Shown here piece after piece: positions 41,024 through 50,647 of a stretch of DNA of 64,000 nt; the first letter of the stretch is position 1; each line of letters opens with the position of its first letter. Position numbers and translations under genes: made by a program. The notes below the pieces were generated by a model that saw only the letters and a program-made list of their open reading frames with translations, had not been told where the DNA came from and did no database searches. The stretch comes from CAVQGZ01 sp963714455 (GTDB taxonomy: Bacteria > Actinomycetota > Actinomycetes > Jiangellales > Jiangellaceae), in the NCBI GenBank assembly GCA_963714455.1, contig CAVQON010000017.1:1-64000 (forward strand), read 5' to 3'.

Positions 41024-42164
41024 CCGCCTCGCCCTCGCCCGGTCGGCGGCCGCTCTCGGCGCGGGCGGATTCGTCGCCGTCACCGGCGCGGCGGTCGGGT
41101 TCGCCACCGAGCGCTACGCCATGGGACGGGCGCTGGGTGGTCACGACCCGTACGTCAACGAGCCGCTCGGTGGCCTGCGCGGCACTCCTTACGCCTTGGA
41201 GACCTCCGACGGCGTGCAGCTGCACGTCGAGATGGACGGCGGCGACGAGCCCGGCCCCACGATCGTGCTCGCCCACGGGTACGCCCTGAACCACGACTGC
41301 TGGCACTTCCAGCGGCGCGACCTGCGCGCGACGTCCCGGCTGGTGCTCTACGACCAGCGCTCCCACGGACGTTCCGGGCGCGCCCCCAGCGACGAGACGT
41401 CGATCCGCCGCCTCGGCATCGACCTCGGGGAGGTGATCGACCACGTCGTGCCGCCCGGCCCGGTCGTGGTCGTCGGTCACTCGATGGGCGGCATGTCGGT
41501 GATGTCGCTGGCTGACCAGCGCCCTGAGCTGTTCGGCGAGCGCATCGTCGGGGTGGGGCTGGTCGCCACGAGCGCGGTGCTCGTCCGCGCCGACGAGATG
41601 GGCCTTCGCGGACGAGCCACCCAGGCTCTGCACCGGTACGGGCCGGCTGCTGTCGCCACCGCCGCGAAGCAGCCCGACCTGGTCGAGTCGGTGCGTCGCA
41701 CCGGCAACGACCTCGGCTACGTGCTGACCAAGCGCTTCTCCTTCGGCCGCAGCGACGTCTCCCCGTCCCTGGTGGAGTTCGTGGCGGCCATGGTCGCCGG
41801 CACGCCGGTCGGGGTGATCGCCGACTTCTTGCCGCAGTTCGGCACGCACGACACGCGCCGCGCCCTCGCCGGGCTGGACCGGGCCGAGACTCTCGTGCTC
41901 GGGGCGGGTCGCGACCAGATGACGCCGGTGCAGCACAGCCGCGACATCGTTGCTGCCGTGCCCAGCGCGGACTACGTCGAGATCCCGGACGCCGGGCACA
42001 TGGTGATGCTCGAGCACCCCGAGCTGGTCACTGCGCACCTACGCTCGCTGCTGGCCCGCGCGACGCGCAAGACGGCCCACCCGGTCGACGACCCGGGCGC
42101 GGTACCCGTCCCCCTGCCCCGCCCCTCTCGGCGTGCTCGGCGGGGACGGCTGCGCCGGTCGTGA
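41016..42164 (+). CDS. Alpha/beta hydrolase
   Basis: 382 residues. An N-terminal hydrophobic stretch (about 8-30, LGAGGFVAVTGAAVGF) suggests a membrane anchor or signal. The alpha/beta-hydrolase fold is clear: oxyanion HGYALNHDCWHFQRRDL, nucleophile elbow GHSMGGMSV, an acid near GAGRDQMTPV and the catalytic His in AGHMVMLEHPEL. The C-terminus is Arg/Pro-rich. The gene is commonly found between alr and tsaE in actinobacteria; the substrate is unknown. Overlaps alr by eight bases and tsaE by four. Confidence 0.85.
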   Translation: MVDRLALARSAAALGAGGFVAVTGAAVGFATERYAMGRALGGHDPYVNEPLGGLRGTPYALETSDGVQLHVEMDGGDEPGPTIVLAHGYALNHDCWHFQRRDLRATSRLVLYDQRSHGRSGRAPSDETSIRRLGIDLGEVIDHVVPPGPVVVVGHSMGGMSVMSLADQRPELFGERIVGVGLVATSAVLVRADEMGLRGRATQALHRYGPAAVATAAKQPDLVESVRRTGNDLGYVLTKRFSFGRSDVSPSLVEFVAAMVAGTPVGVIADFLPQFGTHDTRRALAGLDRAETLVLGAGRDQMTPVQHSRDIVAAVPSADYVEIPDAGHMVMLEHPELVTAHLRSLLARATRKTAHPVDDPGAVPVPLPRPSRRARRGRLRRS

Positions 42165-42691
42165 CCGGTCCCGACGCCCCGGCGAGCGGCACCTGGCACG
42201 TCCCTACCGCAGAGCACATGCATCACCTGGGTGTTCGCCTCGGTGGCCTGCTGCGGGCCGGTGACGTGGTGCTGCTCGACGGCGGCCTCGGGGCCGGCAA
42301 GACCACGCTCACCCGCGGCATCGCCGAAGGCCTCGGGGTCGCGGGCCCGGTGACCTCGCCGACGTTCGTGATCGCCCGCGAGCACCCGCCGACCGACGCC
42401 GCCCCCGGCCTGGTGCACGTCGACGCCTACCGCGTGTCGTCGCCGGACGAGCTCGACGACCTCGACCTTGCACCGGCCATGGCCGGCAGCGTCACCGTCG
42501 TGGAGTGGGCGAGAGGCAGGGCCGAGCACCTCGGCGAGCACCGGCTCGAGCTGACGCTGCTGCCGAGCCCGGACGACTCTCGTGAAGTGCGCTGGAGTGC
42601 GGTCGGGGTGCGGTGGCAGCCCGACGTCAGCCGCGTAGCGGGTTGTGGCGGGCCGTCATCGCCGCCACCCTCTCCGGGACGACCTGCCTGA
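42161..42691 (+). CDS. tsaE: tRNA t6A threonylcarbamoylation ATPase TsaE
   Basis: ATPase that works with TsaB-TsaD to make t6A37 in tRNA. GTG 42161 gives 176 residues; the P-loop is GGLGAGKTT (41-49), followed by TSPTFVI and HVDAYRV. The core ends near residue 150; the rest is a Gly/Pro/Ser tail. The last 65 bases overlap the 3' end of the opposite-strand tesB gene. Confidence 0.93.
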   Translation: MTGPDAPASGTWHVPTAEHMHHLGVRLGGLLRAGDVVLLDGGLGAGKTTLTRGIAEGLGVAGPVTSPTFVIAREHPPTDAAPGLVHVDAYRVSSPDELDDLDLAPAMAGSVTVVEWARGRAEHLGEHRLELTLLPSPDDSREVRWSAVGVRWQPDVSRVAGCGGPSSPPPSPGRPA

Positions 42692-43565
42692 CGAGGCCCT
42701 CCTGCACGACGGCCGCCACGAGTCGGCCGTCACGTGCGAACAGCCGGCCCATCGCCAGGCCCCGCGCACCGATCGCGGACGGGCTCATCGCGTCGTAGAG
42801 AAGCCACTCGTCGGCGCGGAACGGACGCTGGAACCACAGCGCGTGGTCGAGGCTCGCGCCCATGATCGGGTCGAGGCTGAACGAGACGCCGTGCCGGGCC
42901 AGCACGGGGTGCAGAAGCGACACGTCGCTCATGTAGGCCAGCATCGAGGCGTGGACGACGGGGTCGTCCGGCAGGCGGCCGGCCGCCCGCATCCAGACCC
43001 GGTGCCGGGCCTCCTCCCGAGGGCCGAGGTCGCGCTGGGCGAAGGGGTGGGGGTCGATGGCGCGCAGGTCGATGGTGCTCGCGAGCGCCGACGACACCGG
43101 CAGCCGGTCGGCGTAGGGCGCCAGCGCCTCGTGGAACGTCGGCAGCGTCTCCGGGTCGGGAACCTCCGGCATGGCGTCCTGATGGTCGAAGCCGGCCTCC
43201 GGCGTCTGGAACGAGGCGGCGAAGGAGTAGATCGGCTTGCCGTGCTGGATCCCGTGCACGCGGCGCATGGAGAAGCTGCCGCCGTCGCGGATGCGGTCGA
43301 CCTGGAACACCGTGGGCAGGGTCGGGTCACCGGGCCGCAAGAAGTACGAGTGCAGCGAGTGGATCGACCGCTCGGGGTCGACGGTGCGTGACGCCGCGAC
43401 GAGGGCCTGTGCCGCCGTCTGCCCACCGAAGGTGCGGGCGAGGCCGCCGCGCGGGTGGTGGCCTCGGTAGATGTTCTCCTCGATGCGTTCCAGCGCGAGC
43501 ACGACGAGCAGCTCGTCCACCGCTTCTTGGCCGTGGGACGGGGCAGGGGCGGGGTCGGCGGACAT
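42627..43565 (-). CDS. tesB: Acyl-CoA thioesterase II (TesB)
   Basis: Hydrolyses acyl-CoA to free acid and CoA. 312 residues with a double hot-dog layout: N-terminal half with NIYRGHHPRGGLARTFGGQT and SLHSYFLRPGDP, and C-terminal half with MGASLDHALWFQRPFRADEW, which carries the catalytic Asp and Gln region, and RGLAMGRLFARDGRLVA. It interrupts the tsaE-tsaB order and is transcribed divergently from tsaB over a 56-base gap; its 3' end overlaps tsaE. Confidence 0.93.
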   Translation of the reverse strand: MSADPAPAPSHGQEAVDELLVVLALERIEENIYRGHHPRGGLARTFGGQTAAQALVAASRTVDPERSIHSLHSYFLRPGDPTLPTVFQVDRIRDGGSFSMRRVHGIQHGKPIYSFAASFQTPEAGFDHQDAMPEVPDPETLPTFHEALAPYADRLPVSSALASTIDLRAIDPHPFAQRDLGPREEARHRVWMRAAGRLPDDPVVHASMLAYMSDVSLLHPVLARHGVSFSLDPIMGASLDHALWFQRPFRADEWLLYDAMSPSAIGARGLAMGRLFARDGRLVAAVVQEGLVRQVVPERVAAMTARHNPLRG

Positions 43566-43621
43566 GCGCCGAGGCTAGCCACCGGCAGTCGCCCCGGGGC
43601 AGCCGCGCCTACGCTGGAGGG

Positions 43622-44302
43622 GTGCTGCTGGCCTGGGACACCTCCACCGACGTGGTGACGGTGGCGCTGCACGACGGGACGGCTGTCGTGGGCCACCGAA
43701 CCGGTAGCGGGGCGCGCCGCCATGCGGAGGTGCTCACCCCACTCGTCGCCGGCCTTCTTTCCGATGCGCAGATGCAGGGCGCCGAGCTCGACGGTCTCGC
43801 CGTCGGGGTGGGTCCCGGCGCGTACACCGGGTTGCGGGTCGGCCTGGTGACGGCGCAGGCGCTGGCGCTGGCCTGGGGCGTGCCCGTGCGTGGCGCGTGC
43901 AGCCTGGACGCCCTCGCGCTGCAGGCGGTGGCCGAGCACCCACACCGCTATCCGAGCGGGCTGCTCGTCGTCACCGACGCCCGGCGCCGGCAGGTGTTCT
44001 GGGCTCGCTACGACGCCACGGGAGCCAGGGTGTCGGGACCTGCCGTCGACACGCCGGACGTCGTGGCGAGCGGTGGGCCAGCAGGTGGGGGGCTGCCGGC
44101 AGTCGGGTCGGGGGCCGTCGCGCATCGCGGGCTCTTCCCGTCCGCGCTCGAGCCGACGCACCCGGACGCCGCGTGGCTTGCTCAGGGGCTGACCGACGGG
44201 ACCGTGAACTCCTTGCCGGTGGAGCCGCTCTACCTGCGCCAACCCGACGCCACGGTGGGCGCCGGGGCGAAGCCCGTGCTGCAGCCCGGGCGTCCGCGCT
44301 GA
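43622..44302 (+). CDS. tsaB: tRNA t6A biosynthesis protein TsaB
   Basis: ASKHA-fold partner of TsaD. GTG 43622 gives 226 residues starting MLLAWDTSTDVVTVALHDG, with RRHAEVLTPLV, GVGPGAYTGLRVGLVTAQAL and VTDARRRQVFWARYD. TACGCT (43610-43615) lies six bases before the start, so transcription may begin at the GTG itself; the GGAGG there is too close to serve as a normal binding site. Confidence 0.94.
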   Translation: MLLAWDTSTDVVTVALHDGTAVVGHRTGSGARRHAEVLTPLVAGLLSDAQMQGAELDGLAVGVGPGAYTGLRVGLVTAQALALAWGVPVRGACSLDALALQAVAEHPHRYPSGLLVVTDARRRQVFWARYDATGARVSGPAVDTPDVVASGGPAGGGLPAVGSGAVAHRGLFPSALEPTHPDAAWLAQGLTDGTVNSLPVEPLYLRQPDATVGAGAKPVLQPGRPR

Positions 44303-44337
44303 GCCTCGACCCGGCCCAGCGCAGCGGCCCGGTCGCG

Positions 44338-44778
44338 TTGCGGGCGATGCGCTGGTGGGACGTCGAGCAGGTGGCGGGCATCGAGGCGACGGTGTTCGCC
44401 GACGAGGGGGCATGGTCGGTCGAGCAGCTGTGGGCCGAGCTTGCCGGGGTGCCGGCTCGCCGACGCTACGTCGTGGCCGAGGCGGCGCAGACCGTCGTCG
44501 GCTACGCCGGGATCTCGCTCGCCCTCGACACCGCCGACGTGATGACGGTCGCCGTGCATCCCGGGTGGCGCGGCAGGGGTGTGGGTCGACGGCTGGTCAG
44601 AGCCCTGCTGGACGACGCCGACACGCACGGGGCCCGGGAGGTGCTGCTGGAGGTGCGCGCGACCAACCAGGCGGCGATCGCCCTCTACGCCAACCTCGGC
44701 TTCGTGACGATCTCGACGCGACGCCACTACTACGGCCAGGGGCGCGACGGCGTCGTCATGGCCCGGCGAGCACAATGA
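44338..44778 (+). CDS. rimI: Ribosomal protein S18-alanine N-acetyltransferase RimI
   Basis: GNAT acetyltransferase, usually acting on the S18 N-terminus. TTG 44338 is chosen because homologues begin a few residues before MRWWD; it gives 146 residues. An in-frame ATG at 44347 or a CTG at 44299 overlapping the tsaB stop are alternatives, and no clear binding site decides. Acetyl-CoA motif VHPGWRGRGVGRRLV and LLEVRATNQAAIALYANLGF are present. It lies in the tsaB-rimI-tsaD cluster. Confidence 0.9.
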   Translation: MRAMRWWDVEQVAGIEATVFADEGAWSVEQLWAELAGVPARRRYVVAEAAQTVVGYAGISLALDTADVMTVAVHPGWRGRGVGRRLVRALLDDADTHGAREVLLEVRATNQAAIALYANLGFVTISTRRHYYGQGRDGVVMARRAQ

Positions 44779-44785
44779 GGCGACC

Positions 44786-45832
44786 ATGACCGACCGACCG
44801 CTGGTGCTGGGCATCGAGACCTCGTGCGACGAGACGGGTGTGGGCATCGTGCACGGCTCGACGCTGCTGGCCAACGAGATCGCCTCCAGCGTCGACGAGC
44901 ACGCCCGCTTCGGCGGCGTCGTGCCGGAGGTGGCCAGCCGCGCCCACCTCGAGGCGATGCTGCCCACCGTCGAACGCGCCTGCCGCGAGGCCGGGGTCCA
45001 CCTGGCTGACGTCGATGCGATCGCGGTCACCAGCGGACCGGGGCTGGTCGGGGCGCTGCTGGTCGGGGTGGCAGCGGCCAAGGCGCTGGCACTCGGGCTG
45101 GGCAAGCCCCTGTACGGCGTGAACCATCTGGCAGCACATGTTGCCGTCGACACGTTGGAGCACGGACCGTTGCCGCAGCCGGCTGTGGCGTTGCTCGTCT
45201 CCGGCGGGCACTCCTCGGTTCTGCGGGTGGACGACCTCACCGGCGACGTGTCGCCGCTAGGGGCGACGATCGACGACGCGGCGGGGGAGGCGTTCGACAA
45301 GGTGGCACGGGTGCTCGGTCTGCCGTTTCCTGGTGGACCCGAGATCGATCGGCTCGCCGGGGACGGGACGTCGTCGGCCATCGCCTTCCCCCGGGGGCTC
45401 ACGTCCCAGCGGGACATGGGGCGCCACCGCTACGACTTCTCGTTCTCCGGGCTCAAGACCGCCGTGGCGAGGTGGGTCGCGCAGCGCGAGGCTGCGGGGG
45501 AGTCGGTGCCGCGCGCTGACGTCGCCGCGTCGTTCCAGGAGGCGGTGGCCGACGTGCTGTCGGCCAAGGCCGTGCTGGCCTGCACCGAGCACGGCATCGA
45601 GACCCTGCTGCTCGGCGGTGGCGTGGCCGCGAACTCACGGCTGCGGGTGCTCACCCAGCAGCGCTGCGAGCGTGCGGGTGTCACGCTACGGGTACCCCGA
45701 CCAGGTCTCTGCACCGACAACGGCGCGATGGTCGCGGCGTTGGGGTCGTTGCTGGTCGCCGCCGGCCGGCACCCCTCCGCGGACGAGCTGGGCGCCTCGT
45801 CGTCGCTGCCGGTCGACGTCGTGACGATGTAG
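44786..45832 (+). CDS. tsaD: tRNA N6-adenosine threonylcarbamoyltransferase TsaD
   Basis: Transfers threonylcarbamoyl to A37 of ANN-decoding tRNAs. The 348-residue product starts MTDRPLVLGIETSCDETGVG; the metal-binding motif is NHLAAHVAVD, and VTSGPGLVGALLVG, LLVSGGHSSVL and GGGVAANSRLR are present. Normal length. Seven bases after rimI. Together with tsaE and tsaB it completes the t6A machinery except TsaC, which is not in this window. Confidence 0.96.
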   Translation: MTDRPLVLGIETSCDETGVGIVHGSTLLANEIASSVDEHARFGGVVPEVASRAHLEAMLPTVERACREAGVHLADVDAIAVTSGPGLVGALLVGVAAAKALALGLGKPLYGVNHLAAHVAVDTLEHGPLPQPAVALLVSGGHSSVLRVDDLTGDVSPLGATIDDAAGEAFDKVARVLGLPFPGGPEIDRLAGDGTSSAIAFPRGLTSQRDMGRHRYDFSFSGLKTAVARWVAQREAAGESVPRADVAASFQEAVADVLSAKAVLACTEHGIETLLLGGGVAANSRLRVLTQQRCERAGVTLRVPRPGLCTDNGAMVAALGSLLVAAGRHPSADELGASSSLPVDVVTM

Positions 45833-45839
45833 CCCGCTC

Positions 45840-46553
45840 ATGGGCGCGCTGCGGGTGAGGCTGCTCGTCGACACGGGCGTCGACGACGCGTTGGCTCTCG
45901 TGGCGGCGGTGCTGCACCCGGGGCTCGACCTGGCCGAGGCCGTCGCGGTGGGCGGCAACGTGCCACTCGACCGGGTGCTGACCAACACCCGCTTCGTGCT
46001 CGGTCTGCTGGGTGCCGACACGGTGCCGGTCACGGCCGGGGCCGCCCGGCGCGCGGACGGGTCGGCCTTCCAGGGGCGGGCTGTGCACGGCTCGGACGGG
46101 CTGGCCGGGCTTGCGCCCCACCTCCCGCCCGCGGCGGTGTCGTCGGAGTCTGACGACACCGTGTCGGCGGCTGACGCGCACGGGTCCGACGACGACGCGC
46201 TGCTCGTGTGCCTGGGCCCGCTCACCACCCTGCTCGACTGGACCCCGGCTGCCGTCGTCGCAACCTACGCCCGCCCCGGGCAGGCCAACCACGCACTGGA
46301 CCCTGTCGCCGCCGAGCGCGTCCGCGCCACCTGGCAGGTGCGAGACGTGCGGGCCGGCCCCGACGCCGTGAGACTGCCCGGCGGCCGGCCGCGCACCGAC
46401 CTCGGCCGCTTCGTGGCTGCCCTGCTGGACCACCGGGCCACTCGAGGAGTCGGCCTGGGTGACGCTGACGCCGTGCTCCGGCTGGCAGGTGAGACTCGAC
46501 CGGCCGACACGATGGCTGAGCAGTTGCGGACGTGGGAAGGCGTGAGAGCCTGA
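45840..46553 (+). CDS. Short inosine-uridine nucleoside hydrolase-like protein
   Basis: 237 residues. The N-terminus LLVDTGVDDALALVAAVLHP matches the IUNH calcium-site motif, with the three Asp of the D-x3-DD spacing (D11, D15, D16); AVGGNVPLDRVLTNTRFVL matches the next conserved strand-helix. Known nucleoside hydrolases are about 310 residues and this one lacks a clear C-terminal catalytic part. A Ser/Asp-rich insert (about 100-119) coincides with a hairpin GGTGTCGTC/GACGACACC at 46136-46160. Function is uncertain; it may be degenerate. Confidence 0.65.
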   Translation: MGALRVRLLVDTGVDDALALVAAVLHPGLDLAEAVAVGGNVPLDRVLTNTRFVLGLLGADTVPVTAGAARRADGSAFQGRAVHGSDGLAGLAPHLPPAAVSSESDDTVSAADAHGSDDDALLVCLGPLTTLLDWTPAAVVATYARPGQANHALDPVAAERVRATWQVRDVRAGPDAVRLPGGRPRTDLGRFVAALLDHRATRGVGLGDADAVLRLAGETRPADTMAEQLRTWEGVRA

Positions 46554-46560
46554 CCGCTCT

Positions 46561-48264
46561 ATGCGTGCACGACTGAGCGCGCCAGTGATTCTGGCTCTTG
46601 CTGTTGCCCTCGCCGTGTCCACCCTCGGCTGCTCGGCGGATGACAACGCGGCGACGGCACCACCGGTCCCATCGGAGGCTGGGGAGCCGCTGGCGTACCG
46701 GTCAGCACTGCCACCTGAGCCGAGCCCGTCCCCGACCGTGCCCGCGGTCGCCCAGGCACCGCGAGAACCACGCGACCGCGACTGGGGACCGAGCGGGCAG
46801 AGCTGGCAGCGCGCCGACGAGCTCGTCGCTGCGATGTCGCTGGAGCAGCGCGCCGGGCACGTGATCGTCGGCACCTACGGCGGTCTGGAACCACCCGTCG
46901 ACCTCGTGCGCGACCTGGGCCTCGCCGGAGTCATCCTCATGGGCGACAACGTGCCATCAGGGTCCGACAGTGCATCGGCCCTGGCCCGGACGACGGCGCG
47001 TCTGCAGGCCACCCTGGACAGGCCCTACCCGCTGATCGTCTCGGTCGACCAGGAGGGCGGTCCGGTCGCCCGGGTCGGTCCGCCGGCGACCCAGTTCCCG
47101 CCCGGCATGGCGCACGGTGCGGCCGGCGACGCCGACGTGAGCCGTGCGGCCGCCCATGCGCAGGGCAGGGAGCTGGCCGCGCTGGGCTTCACCATGAGCT
47201 TCGCGCCGGTGGCCGACGTCACCGCCGGCCTGTCCGACCCCACCATCGGTGTGCGCGCCCCGGGGGGCCGACCCCGGCTGGTGGGCCGTGTCGCCACCGC
47301 TCAGGCTGCCGGTCTTGCCGAGGCCGGCCTGGTGCCGGTGGTCAAGCACTTTCCTGGGCACGGCAGCGTGCCGGCCGACAGCCACGTCGAGCTGCCGGTG
47401 CAGGCAGCGTCGCTCGAGCGGCTCACCACGCACGACCTCGTCCCGTTCGCCAGCGCGGTCGCGGCCGGCGTGCCCGCGGTGATGGTGGCCCACCTCGACG
47501 TGCGCGACGTCGACCCCGGGGTGCCGTCGTCGCTGTCCGCCCCAGTCGTGCGCGGCCTGCTCCGCGGCGATCTCGGGTTTCACGGGGTGGTGGTGACCGA
47601 CTCGCTGTCGATGGCGGCCGTCACTCAGCGCTACTCCGCGGCGCAGTCGGCGGTGGCCGCGCTGCGGGCGGGCTCTGACCTGCTGCTGATGCCTCCCGAC
47701 GCTCGCGCCGCCCGCGACGGGATCGTCGAGGCCGTGCGCAACGGGCAGCTGCGACCGCAGCGGCTGAGCACCGCCGTCCGGCGCGTGGTGGCCCTGCAGC
47801 TCCACCAGGCCGACCTGCGCGACCAGGCGGGCGCCGTCGAGCTGTCCTACGTCGGGTCGCCCGCGCCCACGAAGGCCTCCCGGCGACTGTCCGCGTCCGC
47901 CGTCACGCTGGTGTCCGGGCGCTGCGACAGCCCGCTGGTCGGGGCGTCGGTGCAGGTGGTGGGCGGTACCGAGACCGACCGCGCCCGCTTCGCCGCCGCG
48001 GCCCGCCGGGCCGGGCTGGGCACCGGGGCGGGCGACGTGGTCGTTCTCCTCGGCTCGCCCGGGTCAGCCGGCGCCGGTGACGTCGTGGTCGCGCTGGACA
48101 TTCCGTACGGACTGGCCCGCAGCAGCGCGTCGTCAGCCATGCTGGCGCTCTTCGGACGCACCCCGACGGCCTTCGACGCCTTGCTTGGCGTCCTGACCGG
48201 GCGAAGCCCCGCCTCGGGGACGTTGCCGGTGCGGGTCGACGGCGTGCGGCCCCCCTCGTGCTGA
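46561..48264 (+). CDS. Glycoside hydrolase family 3 lipoprotein (beta-N-acetylhexosaminidase-like)
   Basis: 567 residues with a signal peptide and a lipobox-like STLGC at about 20-24 (atypical: Leu before Gly), so probably an exported lipoprotein. The GH3 motifs are VDQEGGPVARVG, the NagZ-type acid/base motif KHFPGHG (262-268) and the nucleophile D347 in VVVTDSLSM. A C-terminal domain of about 150 residues follows. It may trim muropeptide or chitin-derived sugars outside the cell. It ends 13 bases before the CIRCE site. Confidence 0.88.
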   Translation: MRARLSAPVILALAVALAVSTLGCSADDNAATAPPVPSEAGEPLAYRSALPPEPSPSPTVPAVAQAPREPRDRDWGPSGQSWQRADELVAAMSLEQRAGHVIVGTYGGLEPPVDLVRDLGLAGVILMGDNVPSGSDSASALARTTARLQATLDRPYPLIVSVDQEGGPVARVGPPATQFPPGMAHGAAGDADVSRAAAHAQGRELAALGFTMSFAPVADVTAGLSDPTIGVRAPGGRPRLVGRVATAQAAGLAEAGLVPVVKHFPGHGSVPADSHVELPVQAASLERLTTHDLVPFASAVAAGVPAVMVAHLDVRDVDPGVPSSLSAPVVRGLLRGDLGFHGVVVTDSLSMAAVTQRYSAAQSAVAALRAGSDLLLMPPDARAARDGIVEAVRNGQLRPQRLSTAVRRVVALQLHQADLRDQAGAVELSYVGSPAPTKASRRLSASAVTLVSGRCDSPLVGASVQVVGGTETDRARFAAAARRAGLGTGAGDVVVLLGSPGSAGAGDVVVALDIPYGLARSSASSAMLALFGRTPTAFDALLGVLTGRSPASGTLPVRVDGVRPPSC

Positions 48265-48277
48265 GCCGGCAACACGG

Positions 48278-48304
48278 TTGGCACTCGGGTTGACCGAGTG
48301 CTAA
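48278..48304 (+). promoter_or_regulatory. CIRCE operator 1 (HrcA site)
   Basis: TTGGCACTC-N9-GAGTGCTAA: the right arm is consensus and the left differs by one base from TTAGCACTC. The spacer contains the -35 hexamer TTGACC. HrcA binding here represses groESL until heat shock. Confidence 0.93.
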
Positions 48305-48318
48305 GCCTGTTCTAGTGT
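48290..48318 (+). promoter_or_regulatory. groES promoter, TTGACC-N17-TAGTGT
   Basis: TTGACC (48290-48295) sits within CIRCE 1 and TAGTGT (48313-48318) follows at 17-bp spacing. A bound repressor would block the promoter directly. Confidence 0.75.
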
Positions 48319-48323
48319 CTGAC

Positions 48324-48350
48324 TTGGCACTCGGAGTACCCGGGTGCCAG
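48324..48350 (+). promoter_or_regulatory. CIRCE-like operator 2 (degenerate)
   Basis: TTGGCACTC-N9-GGGTGCCAG repeats the left arm of CIRCE 1 exactly; the right arm has six of nine consensus bases. It lies about where transcription would start, giving a possible double operator. Confidence 0.65.
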
Positions 48351-48444
48351 CCGTCCAGCACCTGACCGGCACCCGCGACGACGGTCCGGCGCAACGGCCA
48401 CCAGACATACAAACATCGACGTCCCGCGAAAGGGGAGTCAGCAC

Positions 48445-48741
48445 GTGTCCGTGTCGATCAAGCCACTTGAGGACCGCGTCCTCGTCAAGACCCTCGACGC
48501 CGAGCAGACCACTGCTTCTGGCCTGGTTATCCCCGACACCGCCAAGGAGAAGCCCCAGGAGGGCGAGGTTCTGGCCGTGGGCCCGGGCCGCTGGGACGAG
48601 GACGGCGAGAACCGCGTGCCGCTCGACGTCAGCGTCGGCGACAAGGTTCTGTACTCGAAGTACGGCGGTACCGAGGTCAAGTACCAGGGCGAGGAGTACC
48701 TCATCCTGTCCGCTCGCGACGTCCTGGCCATCCTCGGCTAG
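48445..48741 (+). CDS. groES: Co-chaperonin GroES
   Basis: Lid of the GroEL chamber. The 98-residue product starts at GTG 48445 behind AAAGGGGAG and reads MSVSIKPLEDRVLVKTLDAE, with the mobile loop around QTTASGLVIPDTAKEKPQEG and VGDKVLYSKYGGTEV. Controlled by the CIRCE sites upstream; separated from groEL by a hairpin. Confidence 0.98.
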   Translation: MSVSIKPLEDRVLVKTLDAEQTTASGLVIPDTAKEKPQEGEVLAVGPGRWDEDGENRVPLDVSVGDKVLYSKYGGTEVKYQGEEYLILSARDVLAILG

Positions 48742-48763
48742 TACGTCAACCCTTCATCTCCCG

Positions 48764-48805
48764 CCGGCGGCTCCGGACGGTCCTTCGGCCGTCTGGAGCC
48801 GCCGG
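48764..48805 (+). terminator. groES-groEL intergenic hairpin
   Basis: CCGGCGGCTCCGGACGG (48764-48780) pairs with 48789-48805 (one G-U pair) across an eight-base loop. There is no T run. It may act as a partial terminator or a processing site that makes groES and groEL mRNA levels differ. Confidence 0.6.
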
Positions 48806-48835
48806 TCTCACTTGTGCTGAGAGGACATCTGCTTC

Positions 48836-50455
<1,620 letters not shown>

Positions 50456-50493
50456 CACCACCCCACGACCCCACCACCCCACCGACCCGCCGT

Positions 50494-50547
50494 GATCTTG
50501 GCGTAGGAGCCGCATAGTCCGCAGGATGTGGCCACCGCGCCAAGATC
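50494..50547. repeat. Imperfect palindrome after groEL
   Basis: GATCTTGGCG (50494-50503) and CGCCAAGATC (50538-50547) are perfect inverted arms around a 34-base centre that itself holds GCCGCAT/ATGTGGC. It differs from the 96-bp element and may be another dispersed repeat; only this copy is in the window. Confidence 0.6.
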
Positions 50548-50588
50548 GCGGGTGGGGGACGCGGTGGGGGAGGCGAGTCAGGGACGAC

Positions 50589-50635
50589 AGAAGGGGCTGG
50601 GGTTCGGGCGTGATGCCCGAACCCCAGCCCCTTCT
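50589..50635. terminator. Bidirectional groEL / whiB terminator
   Basis: AGAAGGGGCTGGGGTTCGGG (50589-50608) pairs perfectly over 20 bp with 50616-50635 around a seven-base loop. It lies 12 bases downstream of the whiB stop (minus strand) and 133 bases after groEL, so it can serve both convergent genes. Confidence 0.85.
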
Positions 50636-50647
50636 GGGCCGTCCGGC

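Noticed and set aside
46136..46160. Hairpin in the nucleoside hydrolase-like gene as another copy of the L10/L17 element
   Set aside because: It has a nine-bp stem but no sequence match to GCCGAGGACGCTTCC or the shared core.
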